Positions 10,665-19,921 of a DNA stretch of 64,000 bases are shown piece by piece. A program made the translations under genes and the position numbers. Positions within the stretch are counted from its first letter, which is position 1; each line of letters opens with the position of its first letter. The notes under the pieces are model-generated. The model made no database searches. It was given only the letters and a program-made list of their open reading frames with translations, and was not told the origin of the DNA. The DNA lies in NCBI RefSeq assembly GCF_052050035.1, contig NZ_CP189882.1:1488001-1552000 (forward strand), written 5' to 3'. This stretch comes from Symbiopectobacterium purcellii_A (GTDB taxonomy: Bacteria; Pseudomonadota; Gammaproteobacteria; Enterobacterales; Enterobacteriaceae).

Positions 10665-10794
10665 TAGCCAAGCGACTTAATTTTGATTACACCATATGGA
10701 CTGAGAACAAACTCTCTGTATCGCAACCCATCTCTCTTTTTTTGCTTTTTGCTTGTGCCCATTTATGCTCAATTGGGTTAAGATCTGGCGAATA

Positions 10795-10886
10795 TAGCCA
10801 ACCGACTTAAAAATGATTACATCCTATGCCCTGATATGCGGCAAAGAAGCATAGCTGGCTGTTATCAAAATAATGTCGCTTGGCTA
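10795..10886 (-). mobile_element. 92-bp MITE (IS630-type ends), in IS630 copy 3
   Basis: Opposite orientation to the copy at 8391. TA duplicated at 10793-10794 and 10887-10888; removal restores the catalytic-frame sequence seen in the other IS630 copies. Confidence 0.95.
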
Positions 10887-11468
10887 TATGTAGGCAAATA
10901 CTCCACCATATACCCTGCATCGATGATGACTTGTTGAATATTATGTTTTTTGTGAAAAGTGGCATTGTCCATCATGATTACACTGTTTTTAGGGAGTACT
11001 GGGATAAGGACTTGTGTGACCCAGGCATAGAAAACATCGCTGTTAATATTGATATCAAATAATCCGATAGCAAACAGCGTTGTGCCTAATAAAGCGCCGA
11101 TAACATTTGTTCTTCCCCTAGCTCCCCAGTTCTTCAGGCCAAAACACCGTTGACCTTTTGGGGAATAGCCGTGAGTCCGTGGGGCATCGTGTGAAAAACC
11201 ACTTTCATCAATAAAAACAATAGGTTTACCTTCTTTTTCATACTGTTGTTTTTTTTGTTGAAATCCCTGCCGGGCGTTTTCGTCGGCTTTCGGATGACGT
11301 AGAGTTTTTTTTATAGGTCAATCCCAGCTTTTTAAGCGCTTGCCAAATGGCCTTCTGACAAACGCCAAAACGCTCTGCACGTTCTTTTTGGTAAGCATCT
11401 GGATATTGTTCAACATCTTTTATCAACTCGGATTTATCGATCTTTCGCTGACGCGTGGTCGATGCTTT

Positions 11469-12571
11469 GCTCCATTCCCACTCGAAACGCAACAAAGTGA
11501 CCCACTGGCCAGAGTCGGATAAAATCACCGTTCTGGCCCTACTGGAGATCCCGTTGCATGCAGGGAAAACATCTGACTCACAAAGAACGGTTCTACATCG
11601 AAAAGCGGCGTGGTGATGGGGTTAACCAGGCCACCATCGCCCGGGAACTGGAGCTTCCTCGTTCTACCATCAGCAGGGAACTCAGACGCAATACCGACGC
11701 CGCTTTCAACGGGGTCTATTCCTGCAGAAGGGCCGAAACGTTGGCCAGAGGGCGGCGGCAGAAAACACGGCCGGACAGCGTGATTAACCAGCTTGAACCG
11801 CACATTCAGGACTTTATCAGAACGGCGCTGTCTACCCACACCTCACCTGAGGTCATCAGTGGGCGCCTGGTCCTGGAATTTGGCCTGTCCGTCAGCAAGA
11901 ACTCGCTCTATCGCTATATCCAGCAGGAGCGCCGGGCCGGCGGTGAGCTTTATCAGCAGCTCCCTCATCGGGGTAAACGGTATAACTATCAGACCGATGA
12001 GAACAAACGCGGTCCTATTCCCAACCGTGTTGGCATTGAGCAGCGGCCGGCCGTTGCTGACCTCAAGCAGGAACCCGGTCATTTCGAGATTGACACCATC
12101 TTTGGCAAAGATCAGAAATCATTCCTGCTGACGGTGGTCGATAAAGCCGTCAAGCTGGTCATCATTCGCAAACTGCCCAACAAGCGAGCAGAGACAGTGG
12201 TAGCGGCCTTCAGGGACATCGTTGCCAATACCTTCTGCGAGTTTAAAACCCTGACTGCTGACAACGGTTCTGAATTTTCCCAGCACGGGGAAATTACAAA
12301 AGTCACGGGGGCACCGGTCTACTTTGCCCGGCCATATCATTCCTGGGAACGCGGGTTGAATGAGCATACCAACGGGCTGATACGGCGTTTTTACCCGAAG
12401 GGAACGGACTTCAATTATGTCACCCATCGCAAGGTTGCAGCACTCGAACACCTGCTCAATACGCGAGGCAGAAAATCGCTGGGTTATCGTTCTCCAAATG
12501 AGGTATTTTTAACGCACTTACAGGCGGCATAATGCCCTACCGTTTTGTTGCGTTTCGACTGGGAATGGGGC
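11469..12571 (+). mobile_element. IS30-family element, copy I
   Basis: Ends GCTCCATTCCCACTCGAAA and GTTTCGACTGGGAATGGGGC (inverted). It splits the IS630 sequence at GATGCTTTTGACTC; TTT is repeated on both sides, fitting a short duplication. The left end differs by two bases from the other copies. Confidence 0.92.
11558..12532 (+). CDS. IS30-family transposase, intact
   Basis: 324 aa. N-terminal HTH (NQATIARELELPRSTISREL, residues about 23-42), catalytic Asp in HFEIDTIFG, Asp in LTADNGSEF and Glu in SWERGLNEHTNG, with the RRFYPKGTDF block. Full length, so likely an active source of IS30 movement. Confidence 0.95.
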   Translation: MQGKHLTHKERFYIEKRRGDGVNQATIARELELPRSTISRELRRNTDAAFNGVYSCRRAETLARGRRQKTRPDSVINQLEPHIQDFIRTALSTHTSPEVISGRLVLEFGLSVSKNSLYRYIQQERRAGGELYQQLPHRGKRYNYQTDENKRGPIPNRVGIEQRPAVADLKQEPGHFEIDTIFGKDQKSFLLTVVDKAVKLVIIRKLPNKRAETVVAAFRDIVANTFCEFKTLTADNGSEFSQHGEITKVTGAPVYFARPYHSWERGLNEHTNGLIRRFYPKGTDFNYVTHRKVAALEHLLNTRGRKSLGYRSPNEVFLTHLQAA

Positions 12572-12746
12572 TTTTGACTCTATTTGATTAATCCAACGCG
12601 ATACAGAGGCAGGGCCAATCCGAAATTGCTTCGCTGTTTCTCGGATACTCAACCCTTCGTTTTTCCGTGTAGATATCACTTTACGTCTAAAATCAATTGA
12701 ATAGCTCATTTAAATAATGTAATCAAAATTAAGTCGTTTAGCTATA

Positions 12747-13208
12747 ACGGTTTTTTGACCATTTTTGTCAGAACAGGCCGGTCGTTGGTTATGGTGAAGT
12801 ACGAATTAGCCATATAACCCCGGTCAACGCTGTCAGCCACCTCTTTCAGTCGAGTCTGTAAATGCCCGACGAAGGATTTACCCTCCACTGGCAGGCCGAC
12901 CAGTCCACCATATTCAGCCTGTGTTTCTGTGCATTTTTCCATAGGTAAAAGCTGAGCATGGGTATCGGAATAACTATCCCCTCCGGGTACGCAAATATCT
13001 GCAGATTTCAGTTCCTGAACCAGCTGGCGGCAAACGCAAACCTCAAAAACTCGTCGATTCAGTCTGTGTGGAGTGTTATTACGCTTTGTTTCTCCGGTAA
13101 CCAGTCCCCACCATTTATCAGGGATCCAGTCAAGATCCCGGGCGGTCAGCATGCCATTTTCCTTACTCCCGAGACGCAACCATTCACTGTGCCGGTGTTT
13201 GTTGGCCA
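12747..13208 (-). pseudogene. Tn3-family transposase fragment
   Basis: About 154 residues in one frame, resembling the central part of a Tn3-type TnpA (VLANKHRHSEWLRLGSKENG, DLDWIPDKWWGLV, RRVFEVCVCRQLVQEL, GDSYSDTHAQLLP). Cut by IS630 copy 3 on one side and by an IS91 ori end on the other; no resolvase, inverted repeat or cargo remains. Assigned from motif memory, not alignment. Confidence 0.7.
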
Positions 13209-13288
13209 GAACGAAGCAGCCTGGCGGCTGCAAATCGAAGTGTGGCAGGATAGCGATATTCTGAAACCCGCCAGCCGAAGGTTATCCC

Positions 13289-13555
13289 GTGTCACATTCC
13301 CCTGAGCATCAGCGCGTTCATACAAAAATGGTTAAGCAGATTTTCAAAACGGTGGTCCGACAGGGCAACCTCCCTTACCAGCAATTCCGCCTTTTCGTTG
13401 ACAACGATCCTGACTGCACAGAGTGGTTCTGGACCACCTTCTACAGTGAATTCCCTGATTCTCCGTACCACTACGTTGCCTTCTGCCATACCTGTCGCCG
13501 GTTTGACCTGTACGAAACCGAAGCGGAGATGCTCTCCGATGACCCGCACGGATGA
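13289..13555 (+). CDS. IS91 accessory small protein (orf1)
   Basis: 88 aa of unknown function preceding the transposase in every ori half here (also 16688-16954 and 60809-61075). It overlaps the transposase start by 17 bases and ends CHTCRRFDLYETEAEMLSDD; the CxxC could bind metal. IS91 itself has an analogous upstream orf. Confidence 0.7.
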   Translation: MSHSPEHQRVHTKMVKQIFKTVVRQGNLPYQQFRLFVDNDPDCTEWFWTTFYSEFPDSPYHYVAFCHTCRRFDLYETEAEMLSDDPHG

Positions 13556-14143
13556 TACCGGCATACAGCCCCGCCCCATGAAGACGCTGTTTCAGCGCAA
13601 CAGGGCATGGGCTGACATCATGGAGGCATACCCGCTCCGGCCTGTAGAGATTGAGGTTGTCACAAAGATGCTGGCCTGCGGCACCCCACTGACGGGCAGC
13701 CGGGAATTTCGCTGCAGCAACCCCGACTGCACTCACCACCGTTACATCCATCAGAGCTGCCACGGACGCGGATGTCCGACCTGCGGCAAAAAGGCCACCG
13801 ACCTGTGGATTGCCACCATGATGGCCCGCCTGCCGGATACGCCGTGCCAGCACGGCACATTCACGATGCCGGATACCCTGTGGCCATTGTTTGAAGCCAA
13901 CCGCTGGCTGCTGAATGGCCTCTTTGCGCTGGCGGCGGACAACCTGCTGTACGCTGCGGAGCAGCGGGGCCTGACCACCGGTATTTTCGGCGCTCTTCAC
14001 ACGTATGGTCGCCAGCTTAACTGGAACTGCCATATTCACCTGTCGTGGACCTCCGGCGGCATAAATGAGCACGGTGCCTGGAAAAAACTGTCGTTTGCCC
14101 TGCCGAAGGTCAGGGCGCGCTGGGTATGGAATGTACGCCAGTA
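13539..14143 (+). pseudogene. IS91 transposase, N-terminal part
   Basis: Carries the zinc-binding region (EFRCSNPDCTHHRY, CHGRGCPTCGKKA) and the HUH metal motif NCHIHLSWTSGG. It lacks the catalytic tyrosines, which lie in the separated half. Start ATG (MTRTDDTGIQ) overlaps orf1. Confidence 0.88.
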
Positions 14144-14235
14144 TAGCCAAGCGACATTATTTTGATAACAGCCAGCTATGCTTCTTTGCCGCATATCAGG
14201 GCATAGGATGTAATCATTTTTAAGTCGGTTGGCTA
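14144..14235 (+). mobile_element. 92-bp MITE at the IS91/chemoreceptor junction
   Basis: TA on both sides (14142-14143, 14236-14237), but left DNA is IS91 and right DNA is a chemoreceptor gene, so this copy is a recombination joint, not a simple insertion. Same orientation as its partner at 19052-19143. Confidence 0.93.
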
Positions 14236-15483
14236 TAATGCTAGTAATGTCGGCGATTTTACGTGAACTGTCGTCAATATCATCCATAATGCTGACGACT
14301 TGCCCTACGATGGTATTCCCCTGATGAGCGATGTCGGTCGCGTTTTTCGTCAGTGCGGTGGCGCTGTGCGCATTGTCGGCATTAAGTTTTACCGTCGCGG
14401 TGATCTGCTCCATGCTTGCGGCTGTCTGCTGTAATGCGGCGGTTTGTTGTTCGGTACGTGAGGCCAGGTCGATATTGCCTGCGGCGATTTCTGTGGCGGC
14501 GAGACTCACCGATTCGCTGGTGGTCAGCAATTGCTGAGCGATATCGCGCAACTGGTTTTGCATGGTGTGAATCGCATAGAACAGGCTGCGGGTGTCTTTG
14601 GGCTGCACCGGGATGGTGTTGGTGAGTTGCCCATTGGACACGGACAACGCGATGCGTGCCGCTTCTGCCGGTTCGCCACCGATGGGGCGCAACACTTTCC
14701 GTGTAAAGATGATGCCCAGTGCGGCAGAGACCACAACAATGCTGATGACCATCAGCAGTAACGCGATATTGCGCTGGCGCTCCGTTGCGGCAAGCACGGC
14801 ATCAATGGGAGCCGACAGCCCCAATAGCCACGGCGTGCCGGTGTTGCCAATGGTCACCGGAATGGTGAGGTCGTAGGATGCCGTTTTGAGTACCGGGTTT
14901 TCAGCGCTGGTGCGTATCGAGACCCCTTCAGACGCTGATTTTAGCAGGCTATCAGCATGGGCGGCGGGTTTGGTTACCTGCGCCTTATCGGGGTAGGCGA
15001 TATAGGCACCGGATTGTGATAACAGCTCGGCGTAGCCGGTGCCTTTATAGGGCTTGATGGCATTGATAAGCTGTTGCAGCGTATCCAATGAAAAATCTGC
15101 CGTTACCGAGCCAAGAAAGTTGCCGTCAACCACGATGGACACCGCCATCGAGGTGAGCAGCACCTCTACGCCATTATAGGGATAGCTGTAGGGTTCAAGA
15201 ATCACCTCCTGTTTCATCTTGCGCGGCAGTAGATATAGCCAACCGACTTAAAAATGATTACATCCTATGCCCTGATATGCGGCAAAGAAGCATAGCTGGC
15301 TGTTATCAAAATAATGTCGCTTGACGCCTAGGAATTTCAAACTTTTTGGGGCCCCTGATTTCGGGGGCTGGCAACGATGAAAACCGGCTTTTTTATCGTG
15401 AATGCCTCTGTGTTTGGGTGATTTTTGAACACATTGCGCGTTTTTTGATTACATCGCCGAATTCCAGGCAGAGTTTCCCCGCA

Positions 15484-16704
15484 TTATCCAACGTAACGCA
15501 TTCGCGCTATCTCCCCGGCGTTCGCGATTAGCTTCTCCAGGGCCGTTGCCGGCAGCGCCCGGCTGAACGCCATTTTTGCCCCGCACAGCAGGCAGGCAAA
15601 CGGGTCTGTATTCAGTAATCCCTGACTCAGCGTTGTGTATGTCACTGGCGCTGCTTTTTTCACATTATCCTGCCCCAGGGCTTTTCTCACCAGAGGCAAC
15701 AGTTTTCCCACTACGCGGTTAGCCAGAAAACCAAAGTAACGCACCATCCGGAAATGCTTCTCCGGTATATGCTTTATCAGCCGCAGTATCAGCTCACGCT
15801 GACTGAGCGCCAGGTCTTCATGCCTCCCCGTCCGGTGATCCAGAAAACGCAGGGTGATGCGGCTTCCCCCGTCGTAGTGTGCCAGTCGCGCACCCGACAC
15901 AGGCAGTTTTTTCAGGTACCGGCCCAGGTACTTTGCTGTCTGCCGGGGATGTTTCGTCGGCTTCGCAAAATACACGTGCCAGTAAATCTCTCCCTGCTCA
16001 TTTTTCCCCTGGCTGAGGATAAAGCGCTTCCATTCATCATAATCCCGGATGTGAGCCAGCTGCGGCGGCAGAACAAGAGACTCCCATGCAGACAGCAGAT
16101 ACTGGCGTACATTCCATACCCAGCGCGCCCTGACCTTCGGCAGGGCAAACGACAGTTTTTTCCAGGCACCGTGCTCATTTATGCCGCCGGAGGTCCACGA
16201 CAGGTGAATATGGCAGTTCCAGTTAAGCTGGCGACCATACGTGTGAAGAGCGCCGAAAATACCGGTGGTCAGGCCCCGCTGCTCCGCAGCGTACAGCAGG
16301 TTGTCCGCCGCCAGCGCAAAGAGGCCATTCAGCAGCCAGCGGTTGGCTTCAAACAATGGCCACAGGGTATCCGGCATCGTGAATGTGCCGTGCTGGCACG
16401 GCGTATCCGGCAGGCGGGCCATCATGGTGGCAATCCACAGGTCGGTGGCCTTTTTGCCGCAGGTCGGACATCCGCGTCCGTGGCAGCTCTGATGGATGTA
16501 ACGGTGGTGAGTGCAGTCGGGGTTGCTGCAGCGAAATTCCCGGCTGCCCGTCAGTGGGGTGCCGCAGGCCAGCATCTTTGTGACAACCTCAATCTCTACA
16601 GGCCGGAGCGGGTATGCCTCCATGATGTCAGCCCATGCCCTGTTGCGCTGAAACAGCGTCTTCATGGGGCGGGGCTGTATGCCGGTATCATCCGTGCGGG
16701 TCAT
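15484..16704 (-). CDS. IS91-family Y2 transposase, complete
   Basis: 406 aa HUH/Y2 rolling-circle transposase: zinc-binding Cys/His cluster (CSNPDCTHHRY...CHGRGCPTCGKK), HUH motif CHIHLSWT, and tyrosine motif AKYLGRYLKK (Y and Y four residues apart, as in IS91). Start chosen at MTRTDDTGIQ, overlapping orf1; an upstream extension in the same frame is only the shadow of orf1. Likely active. Confidence 0.9.
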   Translation of the reverse strand: MTRTDDTGIQPRPMKTLFQRNRAWADIMEAYPLRPVEIEVVTKMLACGTPLTGSREFRCSNPDCTHHRYIHQSCHGRGCPTCGKKATDLWIATMMARLPDTPCQHGTFTMPDTLWPLFEANRWLLNGLFALAADNLLYAAEQRGLTTGIFGALHTYGRQLNWNCHIHLSWTSGGINEHGAWKKLSFALPKVRARWVWNVRQYLLSAWESLVLPPQLAHIRDYDEWKRFILSQGKNEQGEIYWHVYFAKPTKHPRQTAKYLGRYLKKLPVSGARLAHYDGGSRITLRFLDHRTGRHEDLALSQRELILRLIKHIPEKHFRMVRYFGFLANRVVGKLLPLVRKALGQDNVKKAAPVTYTTLSQGLLNTDPFACLLCGAKMAFSRALPATALEKLIANAGEIARMRYVG

Positions 16705-16954
16705 CGGAGAGCATCTCCGCTTCGGTTTCGTACAGTTCAAACCGGCGACAGGTATGGCAGAAGGCAACGTAGTGGTACGGAGAATCAGGGAATTCACTGT
16801 AGAAGGTGGTCCAGAACCACTCTGTGCAGTCAGGATCGTTGTCAACGAAAAGGCGGAATTGCTGGTAAGGGAGGTTGCCCTGTCGGACCACCGTTTTGAA
16901 AATCTGCTTAACCATTTTTGTATGAACGCGCTGATGCTCAGGGGAATGTGACAC
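16688..16954 (-). CDS. IS91 accessory small protein (orf1), complete copy
   Basis: 88 aa, with F-to-E-L-Y difference (RRFELYET) from the other two copies. Directly upstream of, and overlapping, the transposase. Confidence 0.7.
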   Translation of the reverse strand: MSHSPEHQRVHTKMVKQIFKTVVRQGNLPYQQFRLFVDNDPDCTEWFWTTFYSEFPDSPYHYVAFCHTCRRFELYETEAEMLSDDPHG

Positions 16955-17591
16955 GGGATAATCTTCGGCTGGCGGGTTTCAGAATATCGCTATTCTGCCA
17001 CACTTCGATTTGCAGCCGCCAGGCTGCTTCGTTCGCTATAGTAGTCGCCGCTGCCGGGGGTTTCATAGTCAGTCAGATTGTGCAGCACCACGGTGCCCGC
17101 CGTGTCGCGATCGACATAGCGCACATAGCGGCCGTTCGGATCGTGCTCTGGTTGTCCGGCAAATTGCGCATCTTTGCCATCAAAGGCGTTCGGCTCCCAT
17201 GCCAGTGACATCGACAGAAAATCAGGGTTATTTTGCAGGGCATTTTTCAGCAGGGTGTCCGCCATGTCGCGATCGGCGTGGCCGCTATTGCGCAGGCTGA
17301 GTACGCTTTGCCCCAGATTGCGCGCCACCGTTAACGCCAGATCCAGTTTGCGTTGCACCAGATAGCTATTGGTATAGGCGCTTTGGGCCAGATACTGCTG
17401 TGCATCGTTTTTTTGCTGCTGTGTCGACTGCCAAATCAATAAACCGATGGTGATGGCAAAGCCAAGGCCGATAGTCACGATACCTGCCAACAGCATGATC
17501 ATCGGCAGAATTCCGTAAATCTTTATCCTTCACTGGCTCACGGCGATAACTCGCGTTAGCATGCAAAAAAACCATTACGGCAGGATGAAGC

Positions 17592-18413
17592 ATGACGATA
17601 AAGCTGATTGCAATTGATATGGATGGCACGTTGCTTAACCCGCAACACCAGATTTCGCCCGCAGTAAGTGCGGCGATTGCGGCGGCGCGGAATCAGGGAG
17701 TGCACGTGGTGCTGGCCACCGGGCGGCCCTTTATTGGGGTAAAACGCTATCTGGAGATACTTGGGCTGGATAAAACCGGCGGCTATTGCATTACCAACAA
17801 CGGCGCGTTGGTTCAGCGTACCGATACCGGAGAATGTGTGGCGCAAACGCCGCTGAGTTTTGACGATTATCTCTACTGCGAAGCACTTTCCCGCACCTTG
17901 AACGTGCACCTGCACGCGTTAGACTTCAACACCGTCTATACCGCCAATAAAGACATCAGTCGCTATACCGTTTATGAATCTCACCTGACAGGCATGCCGT
18001 TGAAATATCGGGCCGTTGAGGAGATGGACAGCACCCTGACCTTCCCGAAAGTGATGATGATTGATGAGCCAGAGCTTCTGGATAACGCGATTCGCCATAT
18101 TCCTGACGAAGCGCGAGCGCGTTACACCATTATCAAGAGCGCCCCCTACTATTTAGAAATTATGGATAAGCGGGTTAACAAAGGTGAGGGGGTGCGTTTG
18201 CTGGCGGAGTATCTTGGACTGACAGCGGAAAACGTGATGGCGATTGGCGATCATGAAAACGATCTGGCCATGATTAGCTATGCAGGCACTGGGGTTGCCA
18301 TGGGGAACGCCATTGATGAGGTCAAGGCGATCAGCCAGTTTGTCACCCGTCCCAATACGGAAGACGGTGTGGCCTACGCGATTGAAAAATTTGTTCTGAA
18401 AACAACGAACTGA
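17592..18413 (+). CDS. yidA: YidA, HAD-superfamily sugar phosphatase
   Basis: Cof-type HAD phosphatase of broad sugar-phosphate specificity. 273 aa (family about 270). Motif I AIDMDGTLLNP (nucleophile Asp), motif II VVLATGRP, motif III Lys in KRVNKGEG, motif IV IGDHENDLAMI. Start ATG with GCAGGATG spacing upstream. Intact, followed by a strong terminator. It lies in the block bracketed by MITEs at 14144 and 19052, away from any native gyrB-side neighbours. Confidence 0.95.
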   Translation: MTIKLIAIDMDGTLLNPQHQISPAVSAAIAAARNQGVHVVLATGRPFIGVKRYLEILGLDKTGGYCITNNGALVQRTDTGECVAQTPLSFDDYLYCEALSRTLNVHLHALDFNTVYTANKDISRYTVYESHLTGMPLKYRAVEEMDSTLTFPKVMMIDEPELLDNAIRHIPDEARARYTIIKSAPYYLEIMDKRVNKGEGVRLLAEYLGLTAENVMAIGDHENDLAMISYAGTGVAMGNAIDEVKAISQFVTRPNTEDGVAYAIEKFVLKTTN

Positions 18414-18427
18414 GTTTTTCTGGTTAT

Positions 18428-18468
18428 AAAAAAAAGGCGCTTTTCCTCACGGAGAAGCGCCTTTTTTT
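18428..18468. terminator. Bidirectional terminator between yidA and the DUF1471 gene
   Basis: AAAAAAAGGCGCTT / AAGCGCCTTTTTTT arms with a short loop; A-run and T-run make it work in both directions for the two converging genes. Confidence 0.9.
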
Positions 18469-18483
18469 GGCTATCGCAGGTGA

Positions 18484-18744
18484 TTATTTGTAGATAATCG
18501 CCGTGCCGCGCAGCAGGTCGCTACCGGTGGTGTTGGTGATAGAGAAGGCTTTCGCGCCTGCTTTATCTGCTTTTTCAGCCAGTTGTTCTTGAAGTGAACT
18601 CAGGTCATGCGCACCGCTTACGGAAATGACGCCGAATTCCTGGTATTTAGTGGCTTGTTGAGCGCTAACGCTTTCAGCAGCAAAAGCACCAAAGGAAAGG
18701 GAAGCAAGTACGGCAGCAGCAGCGATGGTTTTTACGTTTTTCAT
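18484..18744 (-). CDS. DUF1471 (YhcN/BhsA-type) small periplasmic protein
   Basis: 86 aa: signal peptide MKNVKTIAAAAVLASLSFGAFA then a YdgH/BhsA/McbA-like domain (YQEFGVISVSGAHDLSSLQEQLAEKADKAGAKAF, ending GTAIIYK). Family members are stress- and biofilm-linked outer-envelope proteins, but which one this is cannot be told. Intact; its upstream region ends 80 bases away at an IS256 left end. Confidence 0.88.
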   Translation of the reverse strand: MKNVKTIAAAAVLASLSFGAFAAESVSAQQATKYQEFGVISVSGAHDLSSLQEQLAEKADKAGAKAFSITNTTGSDLLRGTAIIYK

Positions 18745-18824
18745 GATGTCTTATCCTGTTTTTGAATGTGTTGTTGAAAGACCATGTCTTTCGATGAAGG
18801 GAATGTTACACCCATGCTAAGAGA

Positions 18825-19051
18825 GTGTAAAAAGATCTGTATAAATGGCATTTTGAGGAAAACCTTCAGAGGACAAAAAATGCCTATCAGCAACGAACTT
18901 ATTGACCAACTGCTTCAGGATTGCCACTCCCCTCAGGAGCTTCTGGGTGAATCAGGCCTACTCAAGGAGCTGACTAAAAGACTGGCGGAACGGGTTCTTC
19001 AAGCTGAGATGGAGATACACCTTGGGTATGCTAAGCATGACCCTGCTGGTA
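18825..19051 (+). mobile_element. IS256-family left-end fragment
   Basis: Starts with GTGTAAAAAGATCTG, the imperfect inverse of the IS256 right end, and contains the transposase start (ATG 18880 after a GAGGAC site; MPISNELIDQLLQDC...). Stops at a MITE inserted at the TA of GCTGGTAATCAT, so only 57 codons remain. Confidence 0.88.
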
Positions 19052-19143
19052 TAGCCAAGCGACATTATTTTGATAACAGCCAGCTATGCTTCTTTGCCGC
19101 ATATCAGGGCATAGGATGTAATCATTTTTAAGTCGGTTGGCTA
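19052..19143 (+). mobile_element. 92-bp MITE at the IS256/IS91 junction
   Basis: Partner of the copy at 14144 in direct orientation. TA flanks 19050-19051 and 19144-19145, but left DNA is IS256 and right DNA is IS91. Confidence 0.93.
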
Positions 19144-19145
19144 TA

Positions 19146-19921
19146 TCTGCTGTCTGCATGGGAGTCTCTTGTTCTGCCGCCGCAGCTGGCTCACATCCGG
19201 GATTATGATGAATGGAAGCGCTTTATCCTCAGCCAGGGGAAAAATGAGCAGGGAGAGATTTACTGGCACGTGTATTTTGCGAAGCCGACGAAACATCCCC
19301 GGCAGACAGCAAAGTACCTGGGCCGGTACCTGAAAAAACTGCCTGTGTCGGGTGCGCGACTGGCACACTACGACGGGGGAAGCCGCATCACCCTGCGTTT
19401 TCTGGATCACCGGACGGGGAGGCATGAAGACCTGGCGCTCAGTCAGCGTGAGCTGATACTGCGGCTGATAAAGCATATACCGGAGAAGCATTTCCGGATG
19501 GTGCGTTACTTTGGTTTTCTGGCTAACCGCGTAGTGGGAAAACTGTTGCCTCTGGTGAGAAAAGCCCTGGGGCAGGATAATGTGAAAAAAGCAGCGCCAG
19601 TGACATACACAACGCTGAGTCAGGGATTACAGAATACAGACCCGTTTGCCTGCCTGCTGTGCGGGGCAAAAATGGCGTTCAGCAGGGCGCTGCCGGCAAC
19701 GGCCCTGGAGAAGCTAATCGCGAACGCCGGGGATATAGCGCGAATGCGTTACGTTGGATAATGCGGGGAAACTCTGCCTGGAATTCGGCGATGTAATCAA
19801 AAAACGCGCAATGTGTTCAAAAATCACCCAAACACAGAGGCATTCACGATAAAAAAGCCGGTTTTCATCGTTGCCAGCCCCCGAAATCAGGGGCCCCAAA
19901 AAGTTTGAAATTCCTAGGCGT
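19146..19921 (+). mobile_element. IS91-family element, ter half (partner of 13209-14143)
   Basis: Contains the last part of the transposase in one frame (IRDYDEWKRFILSQ... to MRYVG, stop near 19761) with the YLGRYLKK tyrosine motif, and ends at the ter terminus beside CAAG (CTTG on the other strand). Two substitutions distinguish it (GLQNTDPF, AGDIARM). Confidence 0.9.

Larger units (their letters stand above)
10665..12744 (-). mobile_element. IS630-family element, copy 3, containing a MITE and an IS30
   Basis: TA flanks at 10663-10664 and 12745-12746. Interrupted by a 92-bp MITE (10795-10886, own TA duplication) and by IS30 copy I (11469-12571, likely TTT duplication). Its two frames are broken: HTH-frame pieces remain at 12709-12575 and below 11468. 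It joins an IS21 fragment to a Tn3 fragment, so it may itself be a recombination product. Confidence 0.92.
13209..14143 (+). mobile_element. IS91-family element, ori half (other half at 19146-19921)
   Basis: Starts with the GAACGAAGCAGCC ori terminus and stops at a 92-bp MITE. This half (935 bp) plus the half at 19146-19921 (776 bp) gives 1711 bp, exactly the length of the complete copy at 15324-17034, and the split falls at a TA that the MITE duplicated. They are therefore the two halves of one element. Confidence 0.92.
15324..17034 (-). mobile_element. IS91-family element, complete copy (1711 bp)
   Basis: From ACGCCTAGGAATTTC (ter end) to ...GCTTCGTTC (ori end). No flanking duplication, as expected for a rolling-circle element. 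The base before the ter end completes CTTG, and the ori end finishes in GTTC, matching the tetranucleotide preference known for IS91. It carries orf1 and transposase. Confidence 0.93.
15236..17038 (-). mobile_element. 92-bp MITE split by a complete IS91
   Basis: MITE bases 15236-15323 (88 bp) and 17035-17038 (4 bp) total exactly 92; TA flanks at 15234-15235 and 17039-17040. IS91 entered after the MITE's CTTG. This dates the IS91 insertion after the MITE insertion. Confidence 0.93.
14236..17502 (-). pseudogene. Methyl-accepting chemotaxis protein, interrupted and truncated
   Basis: Membrane chemoreceptor. The N-terminal part (17502-17041) has a transmembrane helix (MIMLLAGIVTIGLGFAITIG) and the start of a double-Cache periplasmic domain. 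The central part (15233-14236) has the rest of Cache, a second helix (IALLLMVISIVVVSAALGII), a HAMP-like stretch (LRPIGGEPAEAARIA) and the start of the signalling coiled coil. Removing the MITE/IS91 insertion restores GDYYLLPRK in frame. The signalling tip that contacts CheA/CheW and the C-terminus are lost at the MITE at 14144, so no signalling is possible. Confidence 0.9.

Noticed and set aside
16705..16845. Longer IS91 transposase starting 47 codons upstream
   Set aside because: That stretch is the out-of-frame shadow of the 88-residue orf1; the ATG overlapping the orf1 end is the better start.
15754..16899. 381-codon plus-strand frame in IS91
   Set aside because: Antisense shadow of the transposase, repeated in each copy; no ribosome site or known domain.
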